DNA of 64,000 nt, taken from NCBI RefSeq assembly GCF_030406045.1, contig NZ_CP128988.1, positions 2,391,438-2,455,437 of the forward strand, written 5' to 3'. The position numbers and the translations under genes were made by a program. Position 1 is the stretch's first letter; every line of letters begins with the position of its first letter. Shown here one piece after another: positions 27,781 to 37,324 of this stretch. The notes below the pieces were generated by a model that searched no databases, was not told where the DNA came from, and worked only from the letters and a program-made list of their open reading frames with translations. This stretch comes from Thiohalobacter sp. IOR34. Lineage in GTDB: Bacteria; Pseudomonadota; Gammaproteobacteria; Thiohalobacterales; Thiohalobacteraceae.

Positions 27781-27833
27781 TCGTCGCCCCTGACCGCACT
27801 CCCCGAAGGAATGCCGGCCGAGCGAAGCAGCGT

Positions 27834-27862
27834 ATTTTGGGTGAGGACCCGGCCACTGTCAA
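27834..27862 (-). promoter_or_regulatory. Promoter of the tRNA-Tyr/tufB operon
   Basis: TTGACA (27857-27862) and CAAAAT (27834-27839) on the minus strand are 17 bases apart. The -10 is about 50 bases before tRNA-Tyr and is followed by a GC-rich stretch, as at stable RNA promoters. Confidence 0.7.
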
Positions 27863-28062
27863 CTCCCGCAAGGCTTTTTGCCGCAACCCCGGCCGGCGCC
27901 GTGACCGGGAACCGCGGGTCTGCTAGCATGCGCGCGTTCCCTGACCGGCCCCGGCATGCCGACCGCCACGCCGGGCGCGGCTTAGCAGCGGATTGCAAAG
28001 GACTTTTTCGGGGACACACGGCAGCACCGCGCTGCCGCCGCTTTTTTGAGGAGAACACAGCG

Positions 28063-29403
28063 ATGAAGGTCACCATCTACGGTTCCGGCTACGTCGGTCT
28101 GGTCACCGGCGCCTGCCTCGCCGAGGTCGGCAACGAGGTGCTGTGCGTCGACGTCGATCCGCGCAAGATCGAGATGCTCAAGCGCGGCGAGGTACCGATC
28201 TATGAGCCGGGGCTCGACCGCCTGGTCACCGACAATGCCCGGGCCGGCCGCCTGGCCTTCACCCTCGATCCGGCCGAGGGCGTGGCCCACGGCCTGTTCC
28301 AGTTCATCGCCGTCGGCACTCCCCCGGACGAGGACGGCTCCGCCGACCTGCAGCACGTGCTGGCCGTGGCCCGCAGCATCGGCGAGCACATGGACGATTA
28401 CCGGGTCATCGTCAACAAGTCGACGGTGCCCGTGGGCACGGCCGACCGGGTCCGCAGCCAGGTCGCCCAGAGCCTGGCGGCGCGCGGCACGGCCTGCGAG
28501 TTCGACGTGGTGTCCAACCCGGAATTCCTCAAGGAGGGCGCGGCCATCGACGACTTCATGCGCCCCGACCGGATCATCATCGGCACCGACAACCCCCGCA
28601 CCACCGAGCTGCTGCGCGCCCTCTACGCCCCCTTCAACCGCAATCACGACCGGCTGCTGGCCATGGACATCCGCTCCGCGGAGCTGACCAAGTACGCGGC
28701 CAACGCCATGCTGGCCACCAAGATCAGCTTCATGAACGAGCTGTCCAACCTGGCCGAGCGGCTCGGCGCCGACATCGAGAACGTGCGCCTCGGCATCGGC
28801 TCCGACCCGCGCATCGGCTACCAGTTCATCTACCCCGGCGCCGGCTATGGCGGCTCCTGTTTTCCCAAGGACGTCAAGGCGCTGGAGCGCACTGCCGGCG
28901 AGATCGGCTACCAGGCGGAACTGCTGAGCGCGGTCGAACAGGTCAACGAGCGCCAGAAGCGGGTGCTGTTCGAGAAGATCCGCCACCATTTCGACGGGCA
29001 GCTGGAGGGGCGCAGCTTCGCCCTCTGGGGTCTGGCCTTCAAGCCCAACACGGACGACATGCGCGAGGCCTCCAGCCGGGTGCTGATGGAGGCCCTGTGG
29101 GCAGCCGGTGCCCGGGTGCGCGCCTATGACCCGGTGGCCGCCGAGGAATGCCGCCGTCTGTACGGGGAGCGCGATGACCTGGTGCTCTGCGAGTCCGCCA
29201 ACCAGGCCCTGGAGGGCGCCGATGCCCTGGTGGTCATCACCGAGTGGACCGAGTTCCGCAGCCCGGATTTCGAACAGCTGCGCCAGACCCTGGGCGCTCC
29301 GCTGATCTTCGACGGACGCAATCTCTACGACCCCGCGCGACTCGCCGAGCTCGGCTTCCGCTACTATTCGATCGGCCGCCAGCCCAGCGGCCCCGCCGAC
29401 TGA
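28063..29403 (+). CDS. ugd: UDP-glucose 6-dehydrogenase
   Basis: This 446-residue enzyme oxidises UDP-glucose to UDP-glucuronate with two NAD+, giving a precursor of capsule and other surface sugars. The N-terminal Rossmann motif is [17 protein letters not shown]; the catalytic cysteine is in [16 protein letters not shown] (about residue 265). The start is chosen because GAGGAGA lies eight bases upstream and the family begins [12 protein letters not shown]; the open frame reaches further up through the tRNA region. Its 3' end overlaps the convergent Nudix gene by 40 bases. Confidence 0.95.
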   Translation: MKVTIYGSGYVGLVTGACLAEVGNEVLCVDVDPRKIEMLKRGEVPIYEPGLDRLVTDNARAGRLAFTLDPAEGVAHGLFQFIAVGTPPDEDGSADLQHVLAVARSIGEHMDDYRVIVNKSTVPVGTADRVRSQVAQSLAARGTACEFDVVSNPEFLKEGAAIDDFMRPDRIIIGTDNPRTTELLRALYAPFNRNHDRLLAMDIRSAELTKYAANAMLATKISFMNELSNLAERLGADIENVRLGIGSDPRIGYQFIYPGAGYGGSCFPKDVKALERTAGEIGYQAELLSAVEQVNERQKRVLFEKIRHHFDGQLEGRSFALWGLAFKPNTDDMREASSRVLMEALWAAGARVRAYDPVAAEECRRLYGERDDLVLCESANQALEGADALVVITEWTEFRSPDFEQLRQTLGAPLIFDGRNLYDPARLAELGFRYYSIGRQPSGPAD

Positions 29404-29987
29404 GGCCCGCTCCCGCCTTCCAGCAGCCGCATCCGGTAGGCGGGGGGCTCGCCCGCCCGGCGCTGGATCTCGCCCAGGCGGAGGCGGAAGGCGCCTGCCG
29501 CGCGGTCGGCGAAGTACAGCCGCAGGGTCGCCTTCACCACCGGGAAGGCCAGGCTGTCCCAGGGGATCTCCTCCTCGGCGAACAGGCCGACCTCCAGGCT
29601 CTCGCTGCCGGCCGAGAAGCCGCTCACCTCGAAGCGGGCCCGGAACAGCATGTACACCTGGTTGATGTGCGGCAGGTCGAAGAGCGTGTACAGATCCTCC
29701 ACCCGGACCCGGGCATTGGCCTCCTCGCGTGTCTCGCGCTCCGCCGCCTGGCTGCTGGTCTCGCCGTTCTCCATGAACCCGGCGGGCAGCGTCCACAGGC
29801 CATGACGCGGCTCGATGGCCCGCCTGCAGAGCAGGATACGCCCCTGCTCCTCGACGATGCAGCCGGCGACGATGTTGGGATTCTGGTAGTGGATGGTGCG
29901 ACAGCTGTCGCAGACATACCTGGGCCGGCTATCGCCGGCCGGCACCTGCAGGCTGACCGGTGCGGCACATTCGCTACAGTATTTCAT
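29364..29987 (-). CDS. Nudix hydrolase with N-terminal zinc ribbon
   Basis: The 207-residue protein has a zinc ribbon (CSEC at residues 4-7, CDSC at 26-29) and a complete Nudix box, [21 protein letters not shown], written here as G-x5-E-x7-RE-x2-EE around residues 70-91. Such proteins hydrolyse nucleoside diphosphates linked to another group, for example ADP-ribose or NADH; the substrate cannot be told. The last 40 bases overlap the end of ugd on the other strand. A repeat element (29998) lies just before its start. Confidence 0.85.
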   Translation of the reverse strand: MKYCSECAAPVSLQVPAGDSRPRYVCDSCRTIHYQNPNIVAGCIVEEQGRILLCRRAIEPRHGLWTLPAGFMENGETSSQAAERETREEANARVRVEDLYTLFDLPHINQVYMLFRARFEVSGFSAGSESLEVGLFAEEEIPWDSLAFPVVKATLRLYFADRAAGAFRLRLGEIQRRAGEPPAYRMRLLEGGSGPQSAGPLGWRPIE

Positions 29988-29997
29988 GAGTCAGTCA

Positions 29998-30250
29998 TAA
30001 CCCGCATATTGCATGAAGGATTCGAGTTTCAGGGCGAATCTGGCCAAGCAGTTTGTTCGATCGACCGCCGAAGCATAGCCGTAGCTAGGGTTCAAGGGCG
30101 ATCGGGCGAAATGCGACGCCAGATTTGGTCTGAACTCGAACAGGCACAAACTGTAGCAGGGCACAATTGCTCGCATAGGGAATCACTGCCTTGATATATA
30201 CCGGAAAAATTACGCTTTCAAGGCCGCCTTCGTGCAATATGCGGGATAAC
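29998..30250 (+). repeat. Dispersed 250-bp structured repeat, copy 1 (subfamily A)
   Basis: Termini are inverted: TAACCCGCATATTGCATGAAGG at left (22 bases) corresponds to the reverse of the right end at 30228-30250 with two mismatches. Inside lies the family core, with ATTCGAGTTTCAGGGCGAAT, CATAGCCGTAGCTAG and a matching inverted arm. It fills the space between the divergent Nudix and metallopeptidase genes. It belongs with copy 4 at 41996, sharing a right part that other copies lack. Confidence 0.9.
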
Positions 30251-30295
30251 CCCTTTCTGCGGGCGATGCAAAGTCCGGCAGCGTACAATGACCTC

Positions 30296-30970
30296 ATGCC
30301 GTTCCTCCTGCTGTTGCTGTTGCTGCTGTTGCTACTGTTCGGCCCCCAACTCTGGGTGCGTGCCGTGCTGCGCCGCCATGGCGGCGAGCGGCCGGATTTC
30401 CCGGGGAGTGGCGGCGAATTCGCCCGCCATCTGCTCGACCGGCTGGGACTGGAAGGGGTGGCTGTCGAGCGCACGGAGCAGGGCGACCACTACGACCCTC
30501 GGCAGAAGGCGGTACGACTCAGCCCGGGGCACCACGACGGCCGTTCGCTGACCGCCGTGGTGATCGCCGCCCACGAGGTCGGCCACGCCCTGCAGGACGC
30601 CCAGGGTGATCCCCTGTTGCGCCTCCGCCAGCGGTTGATCGGACTGGCCCAGGCCGCCCAGCTGGCCGGCAACACCCTGCTGATCGGCATGCCCCTGGTG
30701 GCGGCGCTCGCCCAGACCCCTGCGGCCGGGACGCTGATGCTGCTGGCCGGGCTGGCCAGCCTCGGCTCCGCCGCCCTGGTGCATCTGGTCACCCTGCCGG
30801 TGGAGCTGGACGCCAGCTTCAACCGCGCCCTGCCCTTGCTGGAGGCGGGCCGTTACCTGCCGCCAGCCGACCGGCCGGCGGCGCGGCGCATCCTGCGCGC
30901 CGCGGCCCTCACCTATGTCGCGGCCTCACTGGCCGGGCTGCTCAACCTCTGGCGCTGGCTGCGGCGCTGA
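30296..30970 (+). CDS. Membrane zinc metallopeptidase, YugP-like
   Basis: With the start at MPFLLLLLLL it has 224 residues: a leucine-rich N-terminal membrane segment, the zinc-binding motif AAHEVGHALQ (HExxH, about residues 97-106), and two hydrophobic segments (about residues 125-175). This fits the Zn_peptidase_2 (YugP) family, whose role is little known. In-frame starts further upstream lie in the repeat element. It is co-directional with nothing nearby; phoU converges from the right. Confidence 0.85.
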   Translation: MPFLLLLLLLLLLLFGPQLWVRAVLRRHGGERPDFPGSGGEFARHLLDRLGLEGVAVERTEQGDHYDPRQKAVRLSPGHHDGRSLTAVVIAAHEVGHALQDAQGDPLLRLRQRLIGLAQAAQLAGNTLLIGMPLVAALAQTPAAGTLMLLAGLASLGSAALVHLVTLPVELDASFNRALPLLEAGRYLPPADRPAARRILRAAALTYVAASLAGLLNLWRWLRR

Positions 30971-30982
30971 CTCCGCCGCCGC

Positions 30983-31738
30983 TCAGTCTCCGGTGGCCGG
31001 CGTCTGCCGGCCCTCGCCGCGGTCCCGCTGCTGCAGCTCCGTCTCCAGGTCGGCCAGGCTGGTGTGACGCACATCCTTGCCCTTGACCAGATAGATGACG
31101 TATTCGCAGATGTTGCTGGCCCGGTCGCCGACCCGCTCCAGGGCGCGGGCCGCCCAGATGGCGTCCAGCACCCAGGGGATGCTGCGCGCGTCCTCCATCA
31201 TCAGGGTGATCAGTTGACGCATCACGCCCTCGTATTCCCGGTCCACCTTGCGGTCGTCATGCCACACCCGCACCGCCAGCTCGGCATCCATGCGGGCAAA
31301 GGCATCCAGGGCCCCGTGCAGCATGTGCCGCACCAGCTCACCGAGATGTTCGATACGGCCGTGGAAGCGGTCGGCGATCTGACGGTCGCCGATGTGCTGG
31401 GCCATGCGGGCGATGCGTTCCGCCTCGTCGCCGATGCGTTCCAGGTCGGTGATGGTCTTGATCACCGCCATCACCAGGCGCAAATCGCTGGCCGCGGGCT
31501 GGCGGCGGGCCAGCACATAGTTGCACTCCTCGTCGATCTGCACCTCCAGGGCGTTGACCTTGTAGTCGTTGTTGACCACCACCTCGGCCAGCTGCTCGTC
31601 GCCCTCGACCAGCGCCTTGACCGCGTCGCTGACCTGCTGTTCGACCAGGCCGCCCATGGCCATGACCCGGTTGCGGATGTCCTCCAGCTCCTCGTTGTAC
31701 TGGCGGGAGATGTGCTGCCCGATACTGGTGTTGTCCAT
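30983..31738 (-). CDS. phoU: Phosphate signalling protein PhoU
   Basis: A 251-residue protein of two three-helix bundles that links the Pst transporter to PhoR and damps signalling when phosphate is plentiful. Each bundle has the metal-binding E/D-xxx-D type motif: DLERIGDEAERIA near residue 97 and ALERVGDRASNICEYV near residue 202. It is the last gene of pstC-pstA-pstB-phoU, 31 bases after pstB. Confidence 0.96.
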   Translation of the reverse strand: MDNTSIGQHISRQYNEELEDIRNRVMAMGGLVEQQVSDAVKALVEGDEQLAEVVVNNDYKVNALEVQIDEECNYVLARRQPAASDLRLVMAVIKTITDLERIGDEAERIARMAQHIGDRQIADRFHGRIEHLGELVRHMLHGALDAFARMDAELAVRVWHDDRKVDREYEGVMRQLITLMMEDARSIPWVLDAIWAARALERVGDRASNICEYVIYLVKGKDVRHTSLADLETELQQRDRGEGRQTPATGD

Positions 31739-31769
31739 TGCTGTTGTCCCTCGTGCCGCCCGCGCCGGC

Positions 31770-32609
31770 TCAGCCGTAGCGACCGGTGATGTAGTCTTCC
31801 GTCATCTTCTCGGCCGGATTGGTGAAGATGGTGTTGGTGTCCCCGAACTCGATCACCTCACCGATATACATGAAGGCAGTATAGTCCGAGACGCGCGCCG
31901 CCTGCTGCATATTGTGGGTGACGATGACGATGGTGTACTTCTCCTTCAGTTCGTAGATCAGCTCCTCGATCTTCAGCGTCGAGATCGGATCCAGCGCCGA
32001 GGCCGGCTCGTCGAGCAGCAGCACCTCGGGCTCGATGGCGATGGCACGGGCAATCACCAGTCGCTGCTGCTGGCCACCGGACAGGCCCATGGCGCTCTCG
32101 TGCAGCCGATCCTTGACCTCGTCCCACAGCGCCGCCCCGCGCAGCGACTTCTCCACCACCTCGTCCAGCACCCGTCGCTTGTTGATGCCCTGCAGGCGCA
32201 GGCCGTAGGCGACGTTCTCGTAGATGCTCTTGGGGAAGGGGTTTGGCTTCTGGAACACCATGCCCACACGGCGCCGCAGATCGGCCACGTCGACACGCTT
32301 GTCGAAGATGTTCTCCCCATCCAGCTCCACCCGACCCTCGATACGGCAGCCGTCGATCAGATCGTTCATGCGGTTGAAGCAGCGCAGCAGGGTCGACTTG
32401 CCACAGCCACTGGGACCGATGTAGGCCGTGACCCGCTGTCGCGGGATGCGCATGTTGATGTCCTTCAGCGCCTGTTTCTCGCCATAGAAGAGGCGCAGCC
32501 CCTTGACCTCGATACAGATATCCTCCTCTTCCAGGCTGAGGGTCTTCAGGCCGCCTTCGGCGAGGATGTCCGGATCCAGTGCGTGGGTCGCCACATGCTT
32601 GTCATTCAT
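31770..32609 (-). CDS. pstB: Phosphate ABC transporter ATP-binding protein
   Basis: The 279-residue ATPase has Walker [13 protein letters not shown] (about residues 64-75), the signature LSGGQQQRL (about 175), and Walker [13 protein letters not shown] (about 195). It powers phosphate import by PstCA. An N-terminal extension of about 30 residues precedes the core. It follows pstA by 31 bases. Confidence 0.97.
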   Translation of the reverse strand: MNDKHVATHALDPDILAEGGLKTLSLEEEDICIEVKGLRLFYGEKQALKDINMRIPRQRVTAYIGPSGCGKSTLLRCFNRMNDLIDGCRIEGRVELDGENIFDKRVDVADLRRRVGMVFQKPNPFPKSIYENVAYGLRLQGINKRRVLDEVVEKSLRGAALWDEVKDRLHESAMGLSGGQQQRLVIARAIAIEPEVLLLDEPASALDPISTLKIEELIYELKEKYTIVIVTHNMQQAARVSDYTAFMYIGEVIEFGDTNTIFTNPAEKMTEDYITGRYG

Positions 32610-32640
32610 AAGATGTCACCATCGGCCGCGGCTGCGGCCA

Positions 32641-34308
32641 TCAACCCTGGTCGAATGCCTTGTATTGTTCACGCAGGCGGTTGCGGATGGCAATGGCCGC
32701 CAGATTGAGCACCAGGATCACCAGTACCAGCAGCAGGGCCGTGGCGAAGACCAGCGGCCGGGCCGCCTCGACGTTGGGGCTCTGGAAGCCGACGTCGTAG
32801 ATGTGGAAGCCAAGGTGCATGAACTTGCGTTCCAGGTGCAGGAAGGGATAGTTGCCGTCCAGCGGCAGGGAGGGGGCCAGCTTGACCACGCCGACCAGCA
32901 TCAGCGGCGCCACCTCGCCGGCGGCGCGCGCCACGGCCAGGATCAGGCCGGTCATCATCGCCGGGCTGGCCATCGGCAGCACGGTGCGCCAGAGGGTCTC
33001 CGCCTTGGTGGCGCCCAGCGCCAGGCTGCCCTCGCGGATCGAGCGCGGAATCCGTGCCAGTCCCTCCTCGGTGGCGACGATCACTACCGGCAGGGTCAGC
33101 AGCGCCAGGGTCAGCGAGGCCCAGAACAGCCCGGGGGTGCCGAAGGTCGGCGCTGGCAGCGCCTCGGGGAAGAACAGCTGGTCGATGTTGCCACCGAGAA
33201 AATAGACGAAGAAGCCAAGGCCGAACACACCGTAGACGATGGAGGGCACGCCGGCGAGGTTGTTGACGGCGATACGCACCAGCCGGGTCAGCGGCCCCTG
33301 CTTGGCGTATTCACGCAGATAGACGGCGGCGATCACCCCCAGCGGGGTCACGAACACCGACATCAGCATCACCATCAGCACGGTGCCGAAGATCGCCGGA
33401 AAGATGCCGCCCTCGGTGTTGGCCTCGCGCGGCTCGTCGCTGACGAATTCCCACAGCTTGGCGATATAGTGGCCGATCTTGTCCAGCGGCCCCATGGCGT
33501 TCGGCCGGTAGACCCGCACCACCTTGGCCAGCGGCACCTCGACCAGCTCGCCGGTCATGATCTCGGCCCGGAAGCTGTCCCGTCCGATCTGCCGATACAG
33601 CTCGTTGAGCCTGTCCTGCAGCACCTGGTAGCGCTGTTCCAGGCGGGCCCGTTCAGCGGCGATCTGCTGGCGGTGCCGGGGGGTGTCCTCACCGTCCAGC
33701 TGATACCTGCGGGCCCGCAGTCGCAGCCGCTCCAGGCCATGGTTGATGACCCCGATGTCGTCCTTCTCGATGCGGCGGATCTGCTCGTGCAGCGCACGGA
33801 CCACCTGCAAGCGCTCGTTCAGCGCCTCCCAGGCGGCCTCGCCCTCGGCCACCAGCTTGCCGGCCTCGCGCACTTCCTTCAGATAGCCGTAGAAATTGCC
33901 CCATTCGCGGCGCTCCACGGCCATCAGCGTCGGCGGCGTCCTGCGGGATTCGATGCGCGGCACCAGCACCCAGCGGAAGTCGAGACCGGTGAAGTCCCGA
34001 TTGCCGATCTTCATCAGGATCCGCTCGACCAGCTCCGAATCACCGGCCAGCTGCACGCCGGCAGCCTCCAGATGAGCACGGGTGACCTCCTCCCGTTCGC
34101 TGAATTCGCCGATCAGCCGCACCAGACTGCCGTCGGCCTCACGGTACTGCAGCTCATGAAGATCGGCCGGCCAGAAATGACCCATGCCGCGCAGCATGAT
34201 CAGGCCGAGCAAGCCGACGACCATGATCAGGCTGGCCGCCACCGCCGCCGCATTCAGCCAGATCCAGGGCGAACCGCTCGCAAACCACTTGCCGATCTCA
34301 TGCTTCAC
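32641..34308 (-). CDS. pstA: Phosphate ABC transporter permease PstA, long form
   Basis: At 555 residues this is far longer than E. coli PstA (296). After the first membrane segment (about residues 17-40) there is a periplasmic coiled region of about 200 residues rich in Arg and Glu; the permease domain with six segments lies in the C-terminal half, with the EAA-like loop ALGATKAETLWRTVLPMA. The long type is known from Pseudomonas. The start is GTG, with AGGAG directly at the edge of the repeat element (copy 2) that separates it from pstC. Confidence 0.93.
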   Translation of the reverse strand: MKHEIGKWFASGSPWIWLNAAAVAASLIMVVGLLGLIMLRGMGHFWPADLHELQYREADGSLVRLIGEFSEREEVTRAHLEAAGVQLAGDSELVERILMKIGNRDFTGLDFRWVLVPRIESRRTPPTLMAVERREWGNFYGYLKEVREAGKLVAEGEAAWEALNERLQVVRALHEQIRRIEKDDIGVINHGLERLRLRARRYQLDGEDTPRHRQQIAAERARLEQRYQVLQDRLNELYRQIGRDSFRAEIMTGELVEVPLAKVVRVYRPNAMGPLDKIGHYIAKLWEFVSDEPREANTEGGIFPAIFGTVLMVMLMSVFVTPLGVIAAVYLREYAKQGPLTRLVRIAVNNLAGVPSIVYGVFGLGFFVYFLGGNIDQLFFPEALPAPTFGTPGLFWASLTLALLTLPVVIVATEEGLARIPRSIREGSLALGATKAETLWRTVLPMASPAMMTGLILAVARAAGEVAPLMLVGVVKLAPSLPLDGNYPFLHLERKFMHLGFHIYDVGFQSPNVEAARPLVFATALLLVLVILVLNLAAIAIRNRLREQYKAFDQG

Positions 34309-34320
34309 TCGAACAGACTC

Positions 34321-34573
34321 CTAGCCCGGATATTGCGCCAAGGATTCGATTCTCAGGCCGGAGCTGGCAAAGCAGCTTGGCCGATCGCCCGCAGAAGCAT
34401 AGCTGTAGCTATGGTTCAAGGGGGATCGACCAGGATGCGCAGCCAGATGCGTCCTGAAATCGAATAGGCACAACCTGTACCCCGCCAGGAGGGCCCATTT
34501 ACGAGCCTCCCGACCTTGTATACCAGCCTGTACTCCAATCATACGGACCTCCTTGGTGCACTATCCGGGCTAG
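34321..34573 (+). repeat. Dispersed 250-bp structured repeat, copy 2, inside the pst operon
   Basis: Full-length copy with ends CTAGCCCGGATATTGCGCC and its inverse at the right (CACTATCCGGGCTAG). It fills the spacer between pstC and pstA; the pstC stop codon TAG (34570-34572) lies inside its right terminus, while the pstA ribosome-binding site touches its left terminus. The core hairpin GGCCGATC/GATCGACC and CATAGC/GCTATG is seen. Confidence 0.93.
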
Positions 34574-36846
34574 AGGCTGGCGTACTTGCCGCGCAGCCGC
34601 TGGCGCACCAGCTCGGCCAGGGTGTTGAACAGGAAGGTGAACAGGAACAGCACCAGGGCGGCCAGGAACAGCACCCGGAAGTGGGTGCTGGCCACCTCGG
34701 CCTCCGGCAGCTCGACGGCGATGTTGGCCGACAGGGTGCGCATGCCCTGGAAGATGCTCATGTCCATCACCGGCGTGTTGCCGGTGGCCATCAGCACGAT
34801 CATGGTCTCCCCCACCGCGCGGCCGAGGCCGATCATCATCGCCGAAAAGATGCCGGGGCTGGCGGTGAGGATCACCACCCGGGTCAGGGTCTGCCAGGGC
34901 GTGGCGCCCAGCGCCAGCGAACCGCTGGTCAGGTGCTTGGGCACGTTGAAGATGGCATCCTCGGCGATGGAAAAGATGGTCGGGATCACGGCGAAGCCCA
35001 TCGCCAGGCCGACCACGATGGAGTTGCGCTGATCGAAATCGATGCCGATCGACTTCAGCCACATACGCATGTCGCCGTCGAACAGCAGCAGTTCCAGCGG
35101 GTGGCTGAGGGCAAAGGAGGCCCAGCCCAGCAGGGCGACCACCGGAATCATCGGCAGGGCTTCCCAGCCGGCAGGGATGCGGTGGCGCAGCCGGTCCGGC
35201 AACCGGCTCCAGAGGAAACCGAACAGCAGCACACCCAGCGGCATGACCAGCAACAGGGCAAAGATACCCGGCAGGTAGTTCTCGATCAGCGGCGCCAGCC
35301 AGAGACCGGCCAGGAAACCGAGGATCACCGTCGGCAGGGCCTCCATGATCTCGATGGTCGGCTTGACCTTGCTGCGCATCCGCGGAGCCATGAAGTAGGC
35401 GGTATAGATGGCGCCGAGAATGGCCAGCGGGGCGCCGATCAACATGGCATAGAAGGCCGCCTTGAAGGTGCCGAAGGCCAGCGGGGTGAGGCTGAGCTTG
35501 GGCTCGAAGTCGTTACTGGCCGATGACGACTGCCAGATATAGGCCGGTTCCGGGTAGCTCTCGTACCACACCTTGCCCCACAGCGACGACCAGGACACCT
35601 CCGGGTACTCGTTGTCGACCCGCCACAGCTGCAGGCGCCCCGTGCCGTCCTCGGCCAGCAGGGCGTCGGCGCGCGGAGCGATGGCCAGCTGACGCAGCGC
35701 ACCCTTGGCCAGCGGCACGCTGAACAGGGTGTTGTGGGCCGTGGTGTGATAGGCGGTGACCCGGCCCTCGGCATCGCCGGCGAGAAAGCCCTTGCGCGCA
35801 TATTCCGGCGTGAGGTTGAGCACTGCGGCGCCGCTGCCGGCGAAGGAACGGATGCGCTGCAGCCGCTCCTGGTTCTGCGCATCGCGCACCGTGAACCACT
35901 GGTCGATGCGACCGCTGGAGGTACCGACCAGCAGGGAGATCCCCCCTGCCAGCAGCCGCAGCGCGGTCAGCTGCTCGCCGCCCTCGACCACCGGCAGCTG
36001 CTCGAGCAGCCGCGGCGCCTCCTTGTCACTGAGATCGAAACGGGCCAGCTCCCCGCTGCGGCGGGCGAGATAGAGCTGTGACTGTTCCGGATCCAGGAGC
36101 AGATAGTCCGACCGACCGATGGTGGCAGGGATCTCGCTGTGCGCCTCCACCAGTTCCATCTCTTCGCCGAGGAAGGACTCTTCCTGGCGCAGGTTGCTGA
36201 GCACGGTGCGCCCGTCGGCGGTCACCGCCACCAGGGTGGTGCCCTCCTCGCCCACCTGCACGGCCAGCCGCTGCAGGGGCTGGCCCTGGGGGTCGACCAC
36301 CAGCGGGGTCTCGCCCAGCGGATACTGCAGCTCGGGGGTGATCAGCCGCCGGTCGTTGGGGAAGGTCACCCGATAGTCATGCCTGACCACCAGGGCACGG
36401 CCGTCCGCCAGGCCGTAGGCCAGGGTTCGGGTCGAGGGCTCGGCGACCGCGAAGCTGGTCACCGCCACGCCGGGCGGCAGAGGCAGCCGTTGGCTGGAGA
36501 GCAGCTGGCCGTCGGCCAGGCGCAGGAAGTCGACCTCGCCGTCGGCGCTGAAACGCACACCGATCTCGGCCTGCTCTTCCATGGCCAGCAGCAGAGTCGG
36601 GCGCTCGCTGCCCGGGACCGGGTAACTGGCCAGCGGCTCGGCGGTGGCGGGCCGCAGCAGGGGCACCACGACGTAGAGGAGATAGAAGAAGATCAGGGTG
36701 ATGGCGATGATCACGCTCATCCCGCCGAGGCTCACGCTGCGCCGGGCCAGCACATCCTTGAGGCGACGCAGACGACGGCGGCGCAGACGAGTGGCTTCGG
36801 GGATCCGCTCCAGGATCGAGCCGGACTTGTCAGGCGGGCTGTTCAT
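34570..36846 (-). CDS. pstC: Phosphate ABC transporter permease PstC, long form
   Basis: This 758-residue protein is over twice as long as E. coli PstC (319). After a basic N-terminus and a membrane segment (about residues 43-68) there is a periplasmic domain of about 370 residues with beta-propeller-like repeats, then the permease domain with the loop ALGATPWQTLTRVVILTA. It pairs with the long PstA. Its promoter carries a Pho box 26 bases before the start. The stop codon is supplied by repeat copy 2. Confidence 0.93.
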   Translation of the reverse strand: MNSPPDKSGSILERIPEATRLRRRRLRRLKDVLARRSVSLGGMSVIIAITLIFFYLLYVVVPLLRPATAEPLASYPVPGSERPTLLLAMEEQAEIGVRFSADGEVDFLRLADGQLLSSQRLPLPPGVAVTSFAVAEPSTRTLAYGLADGRALVVRHDYRVTFPNDRRLITPELQYPLGETPLVVDPQGQPLQRLAVQVGEEGTTLVAVTADGRTVLSNLRQEESFLGEEMELVEAHSEIPATIGRSDYLLLDPEQSQLYLARRSGELARFDLSDKEAPRLLEQLPVVEGGEQLTALRLLAGGISLLVGTSSGRIDQWFTVRDAQNQERLQRIRSFAGSGAAVLNLTPEYARKGFLAGDAEGRVTAYHTTAHNTLFSVPLAKGALRQLAIAPRADALLAEDGTGRLQLWRVDNEYPEVSWSSLWGKVWYESYPEPAYIWQSSSASNDFEPKLSLTPLAFGTFKAAFYAMLIGAPLAILGAIYTAYFMAPRMRSKVKPTIEIMEALPTVILGFLAGLWLAPLIENYLPGIFALLLVMPLGVLLFGFLWSRLPDRLRHRIPAGWEALPMIPVVALLGWASFALSHPLELLLFDGDMRMWLKSIGIDFDQRNSIVVGLAMGFAVIPTIFSIAEDAIFNVPKHLTSGSLALGATPWQTLTRVVILTASPGIFSAMMIGLGRAVGETMIVLMATGNTPVMDMSIFQGMRTLSANIAVELPEAEVASTHFRVLFLAALVLFLFTFLFNTLAELVRQRLRGKYASL

Positions 36847-36871
36847 GGGCCGACAAGGATAAACATGGCAT

Positions 36872-36889
36872 GTGACAGAATTGTTACAA
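36872..36889 (-). promoter_or_regulatory. Pho box of the pstCAB-phoU operon
   Basis: On the minus strand TTGTAAC and CTGTCAC are separated by AATT, the 7-4-7 form of the PhoB site (consensus CTGTCAT twice). It lies 26 bases before pstC, so the start of transcription would be very close to the gene. Confidence 0.75.
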
Positions 36890-36935
36890 ACGCACCCTCG
36901 GCCTCGTTTTGTGGGGCGATCCGCCCCCTTTGCGG

Positions 36936-37008
36936 GATCACAGCCTGGAGGCCGCTCCTACAAGAGATTCCGCCTTGCCCCGCAGGAGCGGCGTCCACGC
37001 CGTGATTG
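36936..37008. repeat. REP pair (imperfect)
   Basis: Two inverted REP-like units, CAGCCTGGAGGCCGCTCCTAC and its inverse with mismatches (GCAGGAGCGGCGTCCACGCC), face each other across about 20 bases. The type with the GTAGGAGCGGCC head is common in Pseudomonas and its relatives and is linked to RAYT transposases elsewhere in genomes. Confidence 0.75.
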
Positions 37009-37068
37009 CCGTCATGGCGGCAGAGAATCTTCTCTAGAAGCTACAGCCCGCACCGGTCAGGGAAGCTT

Positions 37069-37138
37069 CCGTGTCTTTCCGTGGCCATCGATATTTTCGT
37101 GGGTTTCGCGGGTTTCGTGGCCATCGTAGGTTCCACCT
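37069..37138. repeat. Short repeat tract with GTGGCCATCG and TTTCGTGGG-type units
   Basis: GTGGCCATCG occurs twice (about 37081 and 37119), bracketing three near-copies of TTCGTGGG/TTTCGCGGG. No gene is seen. With the two REP pairs it fills the 400-base gap between pstC and ppk. Confidence 0.55.
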
Positions 37139-37161
37139 GACGACGGCGGGTGATGCCATCC

Positions 37162-37234
37162 CCGATCGCGGCCTGGAGGCCGCTCCCACGGGTCACGGCG
37201 GCACCATGGTAGGAGCGGCCTCCAGGCCGCGATT
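37162..37234. repeat. REP pair (near-perfect inverted units)
   Basis: ATCGCGGCCTGGAGGCCGCT followed by CCCAC and, after about 20 bases, its exact inverse ending CAGGCCGCGAT. The same pair recurs at 41705 and 55929. It lies just before the ppk promoter. Confidence 0.9.
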
Positions 37235-37241
37235 GGCGTGG

Positions 37242-37250
37242 TGTTATAAT
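37242..37250 (+). promoter_or_regulatory. Extended -10 promoter of ppk
   Basis: TGT followed by TATAAT gives a perfect -10 with the TGn extension; no good -35 is seen. The predicted start of transcription (about 37257) favours the ppk start at 37325 over the ATG at 37253. Confidence 0.6.
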
Positions 37251-37324
37251 GGATGATCGACATCCACCACCACACCGGCCCCACGCCGACCCCAAACGGG
37301 ACGCCGCCACAGAACAGCCACCCC

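Noticed and set aside
29998-30250. The 250-bp repeat as a small coding gene or an insertion sequence
   Set aside because: No frame is conserved between copies and the size is too small for a transposase; it can only be a non-autonomous or RNA-level element.
30191-30295. N-terminal extension of the metallopeptidase
   Set aside because: The extra codons lie in the terminus of a repeat element and would place polar residues before the membrane segment; the ATG at 30296 fits better.
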